DNA of 64,000 bases from Acinetobacter courvalinii (GCF_014635545.1 NZ_BMDA01000001.1:884739-948738); one strand, 5' to 3'. Shown: positions 35,870 to 44,593, counted from the first letter of the stretch. Notes: generated by a model not told the origin, from the letters alone. Made by a program: numbers and translations.

Positions 35870-36823
35870 ATGCTTTTCAAAAAAACATTGCCAGTCATGA
35901 TGTTAAGTGTAGCCTTGGCTGCATGTGGTAATTCCAGTACACCTTCGGCAAATCAGGACAGTCATACTGCAGCTACACAGGATACCTTAAGTTTTAACAG
36001 TAAGGCCGGTCAGATTAGCATTCCTGCGAATGTGTCCCGTATTGCTGTACTGGATACCAGCGCCCTCAATACCATTCATGCCTTGGGCGCAGACGACAAA
36101 GTGGTGGCCTTGCCAAAAGGAACGCCGTTACCGAAAGTGTTGCAAAATTTCAGTGAAGGTAAATATTTGGATGTAGGGACCGTGAAAGAACCAAATCTGG
36201 AAAAAATTGCAGCCAGTCAGCCTGAACTGATTCTGATAAGTGGTCGCATGGAAAATCTGGTCGGTCAGATCAAGCAGATTGCACCGACCTACTTTGTTGA
36301 TGTGGATTACAATGATCAGTTCAATTCGTTTAAACAGCAAACTTTGAATATCGCTGAAATGGTAGGCAAGAAGCCAGAAGCGGAGCAGCAATTACAAACG
36401 CTGGAAAAAGATATTGTGGCCTTAAAAGCCAAGACCAAAGGTAAAACGGCATTGGTGATTTTGGTCAATAACAGCAAGATTGCGGCCTATGGCCCAGGTT
36501 CGCGCTTTGGCAATATTCATGACCTCTATGGTTTTACCCCAGCAGATCCTTCAATCAAGGTGGGATTGCATGGTATGGCGGTGTCACATGAGTTTATTGC
36601 CCAGAAAAATCCTGATTACCTGTTTGTGATTGACCGTGGTGCAGCCATTACTGAAAATCAGCAAGGTGCAAAACAGGTGTTAAATAACCAGATCATTAAC
36701 CAGACTAAAGCGGCTAAAAACGGCAACATAGTTTATCTGGATTCGAGTAACTGGTATTTGATGAATAATGGTCTGGATGGCATGAAAGCCATGCTGAAAG
36801 AAGTTGCCGATGCGGTGAAGTAA
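35870..36823 (+). CDS. Siderophore-binding periplasmic lipoprotein
   Basis: The 317-residue protein has a lipoprotein signal with lipobox L-A-A-C near residue 19 and a Ser/Thr/Gln-rich linker. Two lobes of a FepB/FatB/YclQ-type substrate-binding fold are joined by a long helix. Typical pieces are V-A-V-L-D-T-S-A-L-N-T near 62, D-V-G-T-V-K-E-P-N-L-E near 103 and G-L-D-G-M-K-A-M-L near the end. It probably delivers a ferric siderophore, possibly a catecholate, to the permeases. A TAGGAG site precedes the ATG, and a strong terminator ends the operon. Confidence 0.9.
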   Translation: MLFKKTLPVMMLSVALAACGNSSTPSANQDSHTAATQDTLSFNSKAGQISIPANVSRIAVLDTSALNTIHALGADDKVVALPKGTPLPKVLQNFSEGKYLDVGTVKEPNLEKIAASQPELILISGRMENLVGQIKQIAPTYFVDVDYNDQFNSFKQQTLNIAEMVGKKPEAEQQLQTLEKDIVALKAKTKGKTALVILVNNSKIAAYGPGSRFGNIHDLYGFTPADPSIKVGLHGMAVSHEFIAQKNPDYLFVIDRGAAITENQQGAKQVLNNQIINQTKAAKNGNIVYLDSSNWYLMNNGLDGMKAMLKEVADAVK

Positions 36824-36850
36824 AATCCAGTCTGTCAGCGTGATAACAAC

Positions 36851-36880
36851 AAACCCGAAGCGCTCGCTTCGGGTTTTTTA
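36851..36880 (+). terminator. Terminator of the siderophore ABC operon
   Basis: An 11-bp stem, AAACCCGAAGC (36851-36861) with GCTTCGGGTTT (36866-36876), has a 4-base loop and a following T run. Confidence 0.92.
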
Positions 36881-36913
36881 TATGATAAAGGGAAATAAAC
36901 ACGACCTTATAAG

Positions 36914-37525
36914 ATGATGCGTATTTCTTTACTGTATTTGGGCACGGCGATTTTAGTCTCTTTATTGGTCATTTCTGGGATTCAGCCTTTTGACCAGACC
37001 ACATGGTGGCTTGAAGTCACACCGGTATTGATTGTGATACCGATATTGTATGCGACACATAAAGCTTTTCCACTCAGTCCGTTGTTATATGGGCTTGTTT
37101 TCTTGCATGCCATTGTATTGATTGTTGGTGGGGCGTACAGCTATGCGCGTGTACCGTTGGGTTTTGAAATTGCACAATGGTTAGGGCTGGACCGCAATCC
37201 TTATGACAAGATCGGGCATTTTATGCAGGGCTTTGTACCTGCTATGGTTGCGCGTGAAATCCTGATTCGGAAGCATATTTTAGCTAAAGCTAAGATGCTG
37301 AGCTTTATTGTGATCTGTATTGTACTGGCAATCAGTGCCAGTTATGAGCTGATTGAATGGGCAGCAGCATTATTATTGGGACAGAGCGCAGAAGAATTCC
37401 TTGGAACTCAAGGGGATGAGTGGGATACACAATCGGATATGTTTTTTGCCCTGATCGGGTCGATCACGGCCTTGTTATTCTTATCAAAATGGCATGATCG
37501 ACAGATTGTGAAATTAATGCATTAA
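36914..37525 (+). CDS. DUF2238/YjdF-like inner-membrane protein
   Basis: The 203-residue protein has about six membrane helices and matches the DUF2238 family (E. coli YjdF): the R-N-P-Y-D-K-I-G-H-F-M-Q-G-F segment near residue 95 and the S-Y-E-L-I-E-W motif near 140, with further conserved acidic residues in the Q-G-D-E-W-D-T-Q-x-D-M region. The family is an uncharacterised integral membrane group. Two tandem ATG codons (36914, 36917) may start it, without a clear ribosome site. It is probably monocistronic. Confidence 0.85.
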   Translation: MMRISLLYLGTAILVSLLVISGIQPFDQTTWWLEVTPVLIVIPILYATHKAFPLSPLLYGLVFLHAIVLIVGGAYSYARVPLGFEIAQWLGLDRNPYDKIGHFMQGFVPAMVAREILIRKHILAKAKMLSFIVICIVLAISASYELIEWAAALLLGQSAEEFLGTQGDEWDTQSDMFFALIGSITALLFLSKWHDRQIVKLMH

Positions 37526-37536
37526 TATCAATAGCG

Positions 37537-37564
37537 GAATCTGCTGTTAAGACACAGCAGATTC
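37537..37564. other. Stem-loop overlapping the end of the MFS gene
   Basis: GAATCTGCTGT (37537-37547) pairs perfectly with ACAGCAGATTC (37554-37564) between convergent genes. No T run follows, so terminator activity is uncertain. Confidence 0.4.
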
Positions 37565-38761
37565 ATTGTTCTGTGAATAGCGGGCATAAGCCAAGGCAAT
37601 CAATAAAATGGCTAAACCACCCAGACTTAAGACAAAGCCGACCCAGATCGGTGCTAACCAGCCCATATCATGACTCAGAACCCATCCACCCAAAAAAGCA
37701 CCCAGAGCATTGGCGAGATTAAATGCCGAATGGTTGAGGGAAGCTGCCAGCGTTTGTGCGTCACCCGCAATGTCCATGAGATGGGTCTGTAAGGCACCAC
37801 CGAGACCAATCACGGTAAAACCAATCAGGAATAAGGCTGCAATCGCGGTATACAGACTAGACATCATAAAGCTAGCCGCTACAAAGGCGAGGGCCGAGCT
37901 GATCAGAATCCCGATAATGGTTTTAAACAGGTTTTTATCGGCCAGCCAGCCAGCCACCAGACCACCGATGACCATACCGATGCCCCAAATCGCTAAAGCA
38001 ATCGGCACGACACTGATATTGGCATGGGTATATTCGGTGAGAATCGGAGAAACATAGCTATATACCGAGAACATGCCCCCAAAGCCAATGGCACCCACGG
38101 CAAGGGTCAGCCACATATTGATATTCTTTAAACCTGCCAGTTCACCCTTGATACTGGCGGTTTTTTGCAATGGAATATTCGGAACAAATAAGCCAACGCC
38201 AATCAGGGTAATAAAGGCGATCACGGCAGAAAATTCAAATCCTGCTTTCCAGCCAAATTGCTGACCGAGCCATGTGGCAATGGGTACTCCAATCACATTG
38301 GCAATGGTTAAGCCCATCATCACTTGGGCAATCGCCGTGGCACGGCGTTGTTTGCCTGCCAGTTCAGCTGCAACCAGTGCCGCTACACCAAAGTAAGCCC
38401 CGTGCGGAAAACCGGCAATAAAGCGGGACAGCAACATGGTTTCTGGCGTTGTGGCAAACGCTGTCGCTGCATTGGCCAGACCATAAAACAGCATCAGGCC
38501 CAGCAATAAGGTCTTACGTGGAACTTTAGCGCCGAGGATAGCAATAATCGGTGCGCCGACCATCACGCCCAATGCATAAGCACTAATAAAATAGCCTGCA
38601 TGCGGGACACTGACATTTAAGTCCGTGGCGATTTCCTGAATTAGTCCCATCGCCACAAATTCAGTTGTTCCAATACAGAAACTACCGACGGCGAGTGAGA
38701 AAATCACCAGAAATAAGGAGTAGTGGGATGTTATGGGTGTGGGAGAACTTGGAGAGGTCAT
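37547..38761 (-). CDS. MFS transporter, AraJ/DHA1 type
   Basis: The 404-residue protein has 12 predicted membrane helices. The opening region has G-T-T-E-F-V-A-M-G near residue 30 and the family-typical F-P-H-G-A-Y-F-G-V-A motif near 116, found in the AraJ/YdhP-like drug:H antiporter-1 branch. Members export sugars, arabinosides or small drugs; the substrate here is unknown. It is transcribed alone, towards the DUF2238 gene, and no regulator sits beside it. Confidence 0.86.
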   Translation of the reverse strand: MTSPSSPTPITSHYSLFLVIFSLAVGSFCIGTTEFVAMGLIQEIATDLNVSVPHAGYFISAYALGVMVGAPIIAILGAKVPRKTLLLGLMLFYGLANAATAFATTPETMLLSRFIAGFPHGAYFGVAALVAAELAGKQRRATAIAQVMMGLTIANVIGVPIATWLGQQFGWKAGFEFSAVIAFITLIGVGLFVPNIPLQKTASIKGELAGLKNINMWLTLAVGAIGFGGMFSVYSYVSPILTEYTHANISVVPIALAIWGIGMVIGGLVAGWLADKNLFKTIIGILISSALAFVAASFMMSSLYTAIAALFLIGFTVIGLGGALQTHLMDIAGDAQTLAASLNHSAFNLANALGAFLGGWVLSHDMGWLAPIWVGFVLSLGGLAILLIALAYARYSQNNESAVS

Positions 38762-38930
38762 GAGTCTCTAAAAAATAATATCTGGAGCAGGGATTATTTT
38801 TTCATACCTCTGTCAAAACCGATAGAGAGAAAAGTGGAATTTTCAAATAAAATTAGGGAGGCGCGGCATAAAAGCTAGGTGCGGCATGAATAAGGTAGCT
38901 ATTGTAGCGATATAGAGGAATTACAGGTAA

Positions 38931-38959
38931 ATAAAGCCCATTGTGAAAATGAGCTTTAT
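38931..38959 (-). terminator. Terminator of the SnoaL-like lipoprotein gene
   Basis: On the minus strand, ATAAAGCTCATT and AATGGGCTTTAT pair with one wobble around a 5-base loop; a short T stretch follows. Confidence 0.6.
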
Positions 38960-38991
38960 CCTGAGTTATCGCGTTGCGGCACGGGTGAAAC

Positions 38992-39900
38992 TTAGAACAT
39001 GGTATTACTATTGGCGCTGTTTTCTGGAACCGATTGATTTGCATCCCAGTGTTCAACGATCTTGCCATTTTCGACCCGGAAAATATCAAAACCTGCATTT
39101 TCAGGTTGGCCACTTTGTTGACTGCGTAGATGAACAGCAACCAAATTACCATCAGCAATAACGCGTTTAACTTCATATTCAGCAGATGGATCATCTTTAA
39201 ACAATTGTTCAAAGAATGAAACAAAAGGCGCTTTGCCATCTCCAATCCATGGATTGTGCTGGATGTAATGATCGGCAAGATAACGGTCGGAAAACTCTCT
39301 GACCTTGTGTTGCTCAAACACACCTTTGACAAAAGCAGTCACTAATTCTTTATTGGCTGCTGTTTCGGCAGGTGATAAATTTGTTTTATTGGCTCCATCA
39401 AACATTACTTCCGGATTGGTTGTGGTGCGTTCGTTTTCGGGTACAGATTGATTGACATCCCAATGTTCTACGATAATGCCATTTTCAACTCGAAACAGGT
39501 CAAAGCCCGCATTGGTGGCCGCATCGGTATTCAGTTTACCCTTGACCTGTAAAAGTACCAGATCATTTTCAGCTAGGCTACGGACAATGTTGTACTGGGC
39601 ATCAGGGTTGTCCGCAAAGCGTTTCTCAAAGAAGTCAATAAATGGCTGTTTGCCGTCGGGTAAAAATGGATTGTGTTGAATATAGTTTTCAGCGAGGTAA
39701 CGGTCAGAAAATTCCTTGACTTTTTTATCTTTAAATACACCTTCAAAATAGGTGATTACTTGTGTTCTATTATGTTCGGTTTGCTGTGTTTGGGCCTCAC
39801 TGCTGTTTTGTTGCGAATCCTGCTCGGACTTTGAATCGTCATTACAGGCGCTGAGGGCTAAAGGAAGCAGAAGGGCAGTTAAAATAAAAAGTTTCTTCAT
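38992..39900 (-). CDS. Lipoprotein with two tandem SnoaL-like domains
   Basis: The 302-residue protein has a lipobox L-S-A-C near residue 19, a Gln/Ser-rich linker, and two copies of a SnoaL/NTF2-like domain of about 120 residues. Both repeats share Y-I-Q-H-N-P, a D-G-K-x-P-F motif, A-G-F-D-x-F-R-V-E-N-G and I-V-E-H-W-D-x-N-Q-S-V-P-E-N. The repeats lie at about 45-160 and 180-295. Such NTF2-fold proteins bind or turn over small hydrophobic ligands; no catalytic role can be assigned. A terminator follows on the minus strand. Confidence 0.84.
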   Translation of the reverse strand: MKKLFILTALLLPLALSACNDDSKSEQDSQQNSSEAQTQQTEHNRTQVITYFEGVFKDKKVKEFSDRYLAENYIQHNPFLPDGKQPFIDFFEKRFADNPDAQYNIVRSLAENDLVLLQVKGKLNTDAATNAGFDLFRVENGIIVEHWDVNQSVPENERTTTNPEVMFDGANKTNLSPAETAANKELVTAFVKGVFEQHKVREFSDRYLADHYIQHNPWIGDGKAPFVSFFEQLFKDDPSAEYEVKRVIADGNLVAVHLRSQQSGQPENAGFDIFRVENGKIVEHWDANQSVPENSANSNTMF

Positions 39901-40089
39901 TATTATGAATCCATCGTTAGAACTCGAATAATAAGCATAGGGTTAAGCTTCACTGGCTTCTGAACAATCACGACATATTTTGTAAAGACTTGGTAACCGG
40001 TGACGGTGCTACTGAAACCGTAAAAAATGGAGGTATTGCAATATAAATAGCCAGCACATGGTGTGAAATTAATAGATGATCATAATAAT

Positions 40090-40108
40090 ATTAATGATAA
40101 TTATTTAC
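40090..40108 (+). promoter_or_regulatory. Probable Fur box upstream of the DUF4198 gene
   Basis: The site ATTAATGATAATTATTTAC matches the 19-bp Fur consensus GATAATGATAATCATTATC at 14 positions. It lies about 55 bases before the GTG start, where it would cover a promoter. Confidence 0.62.
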
Positions 40109-40162
40109 ATTTGTGTATACTGCAGGTCATGCATTTTAAATGACAACTTTCGGGGTGGAAAA

Positions 40163-40954
40163 GTGAAAAAATTATTAATCAGTTCATTGCTACTTGTTTC
40201 TGGCTATAGCGCTGCACATGAACCCTATGTGGCGCCGATTGCTTATCAGACCGAGCAGACTCAGGTCGCGATTATTTCCGGTTATGCAGAAGAGGCCTTA
40301 AACAGTGAATATGCCTTGAAAGATGCAAAATTCGAGATCACGCTGCCGAACAATACCAAAACCACCATTCAAGCGAATACTAAACTGGACTCAGCGACCG
40401 TATTTGATTTGAAACTGCCTGAAGCAGGGACTTATCTGGTGCAAACCAAGGCTTCATATCCATTGAAATACGTGCAAGATCAAAAACAATGGAAGATGTT
40501 TTTTGATATGCCGGCCGATAAAGCGCCTGCAAAAGCTGAGCGCGATTTTGTGATTCCTGCCGATCTAAACAGCAAGAATATCAAGCCAGTTGAAATCACG
40601 CGCGAATGGACATTATTGACTTATGTCAGTAAGGAGAAACATACACCCGTTCAGGCAAGCACAGCCCCGATTCAGGTGGAGTTTTTCACCCATCCAAATG
40701 AATTAAAAGCCAATCAGGCGGTAAAAATTAAAGTATCGAAAGCCAATAAAGCTTTAGCCAATGCTGAAGTGGTGATTCGTGCTAAAGGTGCAACCGATAA
40801 GCAAGGAATCAGCTTGAAAACAGCGGCGGATGGCAGTGCTGAACTGTTATTTCCAAAAGCGGCGGAATACTTGATTGAAGTCAGCGAAACGGTGGATATG
40901 AAACAAAAGCCAGGCAATCAGTTCTACAGCATTATCAGTGTAGCTGTACATTAA
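40163..40954 (+). CDS. DUF4198-family exported protein, probably Fur-regulated
   Basis: The start is a GTG at 40163 with a GGGGTGG ribosome site 4 bases upstream; the protein then begins MKKLLISSLLLVSGYSAAH with cleavage near the histidine. The 263-residue protein has the A-H-E-P-Y-V start of DUF4198 proteins and two Ig-like beta regions, the second around V-E-F-F-T-H-P-N-E-L near residue 172. The family is linked to metal uptake (nickel, cobalt or iron) and often lies near TonB receptors, although none is present here. A Fur-like site upstream suggests it is made under iron shortage. Confidence 0.82.
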   Translation: MKKLLISSLLLVSGYSAAHEPYVAPIAYQTEQTQVAIISGYAEEALNSEYALKDAKFEITLPNNTKTTIQANTKLDSATVFDLKLPEAGTYLVQTKASYPLKYVQDQKQWKMFFDMPADKAPAKAERDFVIPADLNSKNIKPVEITREWTLLTYVSKEKHTPVQASTAPIQVEFFTHPNELKANQAVKIKVSKANKALANAEVVIRAKGATDKQGISLKTAADGSAELLFPKAAEYLIEVSETVDMKQKPGNQFYSIISVAVH

Positions 40955-40960
40955 AATGTC

Positions 40961-40993
40961 AAAAGGCTAATTCACTAGAATTAGCCTTTTTAT
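40961..40993. terminator. Bidirectional terminator between DUF4198 and queH genes
   Basis: AAAAGGCTAATTC (40961-40973) pairs with GAATTAGCCTTTT (40978-40990) around a 4-base loop, with T residues following on both strands. Confidence 0.88.
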
Positions 40994-41006
40994 TTCGACT
41001 GCATTG

Positions 41007-41678
41007 TTATTGACTAGATTCATCATCCATGGCTTTACTATAAAATTTCACACCCAGTTGAATCCGGTCACGGCCATTGCTCATACGCCAGCGGTTAGTA
41101 TCTCTGAGTGAATAGACGCAGCCGCAATATTCCTGTTGATAGAACTCTTCACGTTTGCTGATTTCCAGCATACGCACTGCACCGCCATGTTTGCGCCAGT
41201 TATAATCCCAATATTGAATGTCTGGATAATGCGCGGCAGCACGTAGACCACAGTCATTAATTTGCTGCATGTTTTTCCAGCGCGAAATCCCCAGCGAACT
41301 GCTGATCAGGCTGAAACCGTGTTCATAGGCATAAAGGGCAGTCCGTTCAAAACGCATATCAAAGCACATGGTGCAACGAATACCTTTTTCAGGTTCATTT
41401 TCCATGCCTTTAGCGCGCGCAAACCAGTTATCGGTATCATAATCGCAATCGATAAACGGAATATTGTGTTTTTCGGCAAAGCGAATATTTTCTTCCTTAC
41501 GAATGAGGTATTCCTTCACCGGATGGATATTCGGATTATAAAAAAAGATCGAAAAGTCAATTCCTGATTCAATCAGGGTTTCCATAACTTCACCGGAACA
41601 TGGTGCGCAGCATGAGTGCAGCAGTAACTTGTCATGTCCTTCGGGTAAGCTCAGTTTTTGGCGTTGAAGTTTTAACAT
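41007..41678 (-). CDS. queH: Epoxyqueuosine reductase QueH
   Basis: The 223-residue protein is a QueH (formerly DUF208) enzyme: H-S-C-C-A-P-C-S near residue 22, C-T-M-C near 102, the [11 protein letters not shown] segment near 126, and [10 protein letters not shown] near 184. It reduces epoxyqueuosine to queuosine in tRNA using an iron-sulfur cluster and is the non-orthologous alternative to QueG. It is encoded alone on the minus strand, with a shared terminator at its end. Confidence 0.93.
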   Translation of the reverse strand: MLKLQRQKLSLPEGHDKLLLHSCCAPCSGEVMETLIESGIDFSIFFYNPNIHPVKEYLIRKEENIRFAEKHNIPFIDCDYDTDNWFARAKGMENEPEKGIRCTMCFDMRFERTALYAYEHGFSLISSSLGISRWKNMQQINDCGLRAAAHYPDIQYWDYNWRKHGGAVRMLEISKREEFYQQEYCGCVYSLRDTNRWRMSNGRDRIQLGVKFYSKAMDDESSQ

Positions 41679-41727
41679 AGATAAAAATATTGAGTAAAAT
41701 TTTATAGTGAATTATGAAGTAATTATT

Positions 41728-41775
41728 CAAAAAAAATATGAAATAATTTCACATGAAAATGAAATTATTTCATAT
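41728..41775 (-). terminator. AT-rich terminator of the orphan gene at 41800
   Basis: A perfect 16-bp inverted repeat pairs 41736-41751 with 41760-41775 around an 8-base loop. On the minus strand it is followed by a run of T residues. Confidence 0.75.
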
Positions 41776-41799
41776 TGAGAAAACATTAATTATATTTAA

Positions 41800-42693
41800 C
41801 TAAGATTTAAATCCTAAAATTTCAATGTATGAAATTTCATATTTCTTTTTCAATGAATTAAATTTCTCATGTACTAATACACTAGCTATAACTTCTGTGC
41901 GCCCATGCAATTGTTCAGGTTTAACACTATTATTAAGCTTTAGTGTTACACGATTATGGTTTAGAGAATGGATAGATCCAGCCCATCCATTTTCTCTTCT
42001 ATCCTTATCAGAAGCATAAATTGATAATTTAATATCTTGATGAAAAGTTTCCCGTTCCTCTTGTACAGGTGGAGTATAAGTTGAAGGCATAGGATCTAGA
42101 ACTTTTCGGTCAAAAACAACTTCCTCTTTATCTTTATGGTTAAACTTAATTTGGGCATCATCTTCAAGTTTTGCTGGTTTAGTAATATTAATAGCATTCT
42201 CTGCTAATGTTTTTTGAGAAATTTTACTTATTATAGAATTATAGTCACTTTCAGATAAGTTCATTGATTGAATGTTGGTAATGTTATTATTTATCGTAAT
42301 ATTTTGATTTGTAACAGGAACTTGGGGGCTAGCAGTAGCTAATTTTGTACCTTCCACAATTAAAGCAATCGTTGCTTGTTTAACAATATCTTTTATTGTT
42401 TCCTTTGACGGCGCTATATGGGTGATTTTTTTAGCATTTGCTTTCGCTGCATGTAAAGATTTTCTTATGATTAATTTAAGGTTTAGACTTCCACTCTGTA
42501 AGTTTTCAATAAAAATTTCAGAATCTAAAACTTTAAAATCAGGGTAAGCTTTTTCAATAAACTTGGAGGTATGATGTATATTACTTTCCAAAGCTTTTAA
42601 GCTGGATATTATTTCATCAATAGGTATAAAGTTTTTATTCGTATAATAAATTTCGTATTCGGTGTCGACTGTAAATATTTCAGAGTTAGACAC
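41800..42693 (-). CDS. Orphan hypothetical protein in low-GC DNA
   Basis: The 297-residue protein starts with a GTG at 42693, with TAGGGAA 8 bases upstream. It lacks a signal sequence. The N-terminal 75 residues form a mixed fold, with F-I-P-I-D-E-I-I-S-S-L near residue 22 and L-Q-S-G-S-L-N-L-K-L near 65. Next come a Lys- and Thr-rich helical part and an Asn-rich I-N-N-N-I-T-N segment near 132; the last 90 residues look beta-rich and carry G-W-A-G-S-I-H-S. I do not recognise the family. GC content is lower than in adjacent genes and no operon partner exists, so horizontal arrival is plausible. Confidence 0.68.
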   Translation of the reverse strand: MSNSEIFTVDTEYEIYYTNKNFIPIDEIISSLKALESNIHHTSKFIEKAYPDFKVLDSEIFIENLQSGSLNLKLIIRKSLHAAKANAKKITHIAPSKETIKDIVKQATIALIVEGTKLATASPQVPVTNQNITINNNITNIQSMNLSESDYNSIISKISQKTLAENAINITKPAKLEDDAQIKFNHKDKEEVVFDRKVLDPMPSTYTPPVQEERETFHQDIKLSIYASDKDRRENGWAGSIHSLNHNRVTLKLNNSVKPEQLHGRTEVIASVLVHEKFNSLKKKYEISYIEILGFKS

Positions 42694-42937
42694 AAAGTAT
42701 TCCCTATTAAAATAAATACCTGAGTTTAAGAGATTAGTAATGATTACACAATATAGAATTTGACTTAATTGGGAGGATACTTACATTAAAAAAATATTTA
42801 TTCTGAAATTATATAATTTATTATTAAGTGATACTCTGTGTTTGGCTTTGTGCTTACTACTCGAGTGATTCTTGATTAATGAATTGTATACTTTAAACAA
42901 TAGGTGTTGAGACTTGCTAATTAATTTTGTGTTAAGA

Positions 42938-42950
42938 TGAAATAAATTCA
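42938..42950 (+). promoter_or_regulatory. MetR-type binding site before metR
   Basis: The sequence TGAA-ATAAA-TTCA is a perfect match to the MetR consensus TGAAnnnnnTTCA. It lies 15 bases before the GTG start of metR, where binding would block transcription or translation initiation. Confidence 0.6.
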
Positions 42951-42965
42951 ATTTTGGTTTTTGTT

Positions 42966-43886
42966 GTGCTAGAACTCCGTCATTTAAAAACATTACTTGC
43001 GCTAAGAGAACATGGCTCACTGGTGGCTGCCGCGACCGATCTATGCCTGACGCCGTCTGCAATTTCTCACCAGTTAAAAGAACTTGATCATTGGTATGGG
43101 GTAGAAGTGGTGAATCGTCGTAGTCGCCCTGTCAGTTTCTCCAATGTTGGGGAACGTCTGCTTAAACTGGCAGATGATGTATTGCCGCAAGTTCAGATCG
43201 CACAGACCGATATTACCCGTATCGTGCACGGCCAGACAGGACGGATTATCTTCTCTTCAGAATGTCACAGTTGTTTTGACTGGTTGATGCCGTTATTGAA
43301 TCAGTATCGTCATCAGTATCCGGATGTAGATTTGGACTTTGCCGCGGGTTTTGAGTCGAATCCTCACGAGCTGTTGCAAAATGCCGAGTTTGATCTATTG
43401 ATCACGGCAGATCCGATTGCATTGAAGGGAATTGAGTATTTCCCAATTTTCAAATATGAATCACGCTTGGTTCTTTCTAGCACGCATCCTTTGGCACGTG
43501 CCGAGCAGGTGAGCGTGCAGGATCTGGCAGAAGAAACCCTGATTACATATCCGGTTGATAAGCATCGCCTGGATATCATGGCACATCTGTTTATTCCAGC
43601 CAATGTCTATCCGAAGCACATCCGCACTACAGATCTGACCCAAATGCTGATCCAGCTGGTGGCAAGTGGACGCGGCATTGCGGCATTGCCAGATTGGGTG
43701 GTCAATGAATATGAGCAAAAAGGCTGGGTGGTCAGTCGCCGTCTGGATTGTGTCGCTCCGGAAGGTCTGAGACGTACACTGTATGCGGGTTATCGGGTCG
43801 AGGATAAAGAGAAGAACTATTTTGAAGGCTTTATTAAGCAACTGGAAAAGTTTTCCAAGATGCGTGCCGTGTATTATGAAAATTAA
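42966..43886 (+). CDS. metR: LysR-type regulator MetR
   Basis: The 306-residue protein starts at the GTG at 42966, where it begins L-E-L-R-H-L-K-T-L like E. coli MetR; a TTG at 42954 would add four residues. The N-terminal winged HTH (residues about 1-65) has A-A-A-T-D-L-C-L-T-P-S-A-I-S-H-Q-L. The effector domain carries S-E-C-H-S-C-F-D-W-L near 95 and I-T-Y-P-V-D-K-H-R-L-D near 195, typical of homocysteine-responsive MetR, the activator of methionine genes. No met gene is adjacent, so targets lie elsewhere. A MetR-type box just upstream suggests autoregulation. Confidence 0.87.
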   Translation: MLELRHLKTLLALREHGSLVAAATDLCLTPSAISHQLKELDHWYGVEVVNRRSRPVSFSNVGERLLKLADDVLPQVQIAQTDITRIVHGQTGRIIFSSECHSCFDWLMPLLNQYRHQYPDVDLDFAAGFESNPHELLQNAEFDLLITADPIALKGIEYFPIFKYESRLVLSSTHPLARAEQVSVQDLAEETLITYPVDKHRLDIMAHLFIPANVYPKHIRTTDLTQMLIQLVASGRGIAALPDWVVNEYEQKGWVVSRRLDCVAPEGLRRTLYAGYRVEDKEKNYFEGFIKQLEKFSKMRAVYYEN

Positions 43887-43903
43887 TTCAAGGTCTTTTT
43901 ATG

Positions 43904-43938
43904 ATAAAGGTAGCCATGCGCTACCTTTATTTTTATGA
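43904..43938. terminator. Terminator between metR and the DUF441 gene
   Basis: ATAAAGGTAGC (43904-43914) pairs with GCTACCTTTAT (43920-43930) around CATGC, with T residues following on the plus strand. Confidence 0.82.
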
Positions 43939-43963
43939 GGTGATTATGCAGATGAAATACGCG

Positions 43964-44419
43964 TTAAGATTTCCCGATCAGTAGTGACAAAATCCCTGCC
44001 GCAATCAGTGGGCCAACCGGAACGCCTCTTAATAAGGCGACACCTGCTACTGTACCGATCAGAAGGCCGGCAACCACATCAGGTTGATTACTCATTAACT
44101 TAACGCCTCGTCCACCCAGCCATGCCACCAGCAGGCCAACGGCAATTGCCGCCAGAGATTTGATACTGATAAATGATTTAAGGATGCTTTCTCCGCTGAT
44201 CTTGCCACTGGCAATCGGTGCAAGTACGCCAATAGTAAGAATAATGATGCCAATATTCAGTCCATGGCTCTGAATATAAGGAAAAAACTGGTTTAAAGGA
44301 GTCAGTTTGACCAGGATCAGACACGCTGCTGCTACAGTGACGGCCGTGTTTTGACTAAAGATACCGCAACCTAATAAGACCAGCAGCACCACTAAATTGA
44401 TATCGAATTGAGAGAACAT
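43964..44419 (-). CDS. DUF441 (UPF0756, YeaL-like) membrane protein
   Basis: The 151-residue protein has four or five hydrophobic helices. It matches the DUF441 family: the [19 protein letters not shown] segment near residue 52, V-A-W-L-G-G-R-G-V near 98, and [11 protein letters not shown] near 112 with [11 protein letters not shown] near the end. The family is an inner-membrane group of unknown function. It stands alone between the metR terminator and the next minus-strand gene. Confidence 0.85.
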   Translation of the reverse strand: MFSQFDINLVVLLVLLGCGIFSQNTAVTVAAACLILVKLTPLNQFFPYIQSHGLNIGIIILTIGVLAPIASGKISGESILKSFISIKSLAAIAVGLLVAWLGGRGVKLMSNQPDVVAGLLIGTVAGVALLRGVPVGPLIAAGILSLLIGKS

Positions 44420-44553
44420 CGCAGGGCATGGGGAAGGGAAATAAAGTTGAATTATATCGTAATTTATCGAGATTTATTTTAAAAAGCGCTTTTTTCTCAT
44501 CTGTAGATACAAGTTTAAGTTGGTAAGTATTTGAAAATTATTAAAAATAAAGG

Positions 44554-44581
44554 AAGCCATTTCCAAAATTAGAAATGGCTT
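44554..44581 (-). terminator. Hairpin terminator after the diiron-type gene
   Basis: AAGCCATTTC (44554-44563) pairs with GAAATGGCTT (44572-44581) around an 8-base loop. On the minus strand CCTTTATTTTT follows. Confidence 0.7.
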
Positions 44582-44593
44582 TTCCTGAGAAAG

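Noticed and set aside
38853-39332. Open frame of 159 codons on the minus strand
   Set aside because: It overlaps the two-domain SnoaL lipoprotein gene in another frame and has no protein-like composition or ribosome site.
41739-41772. Two TGAAnnnnnTTCA dyads upstream of queH that also fit the MetR consensus
   Set aside because: Both lie in the arms of an AT-rich terminator hairpin, which explains them better, and queH is not a methionine gene.
42781-43062. Open frame opposite the start of metR
   Set aside because: It overlaps the conserved HTH of metR and resembles no known protein.
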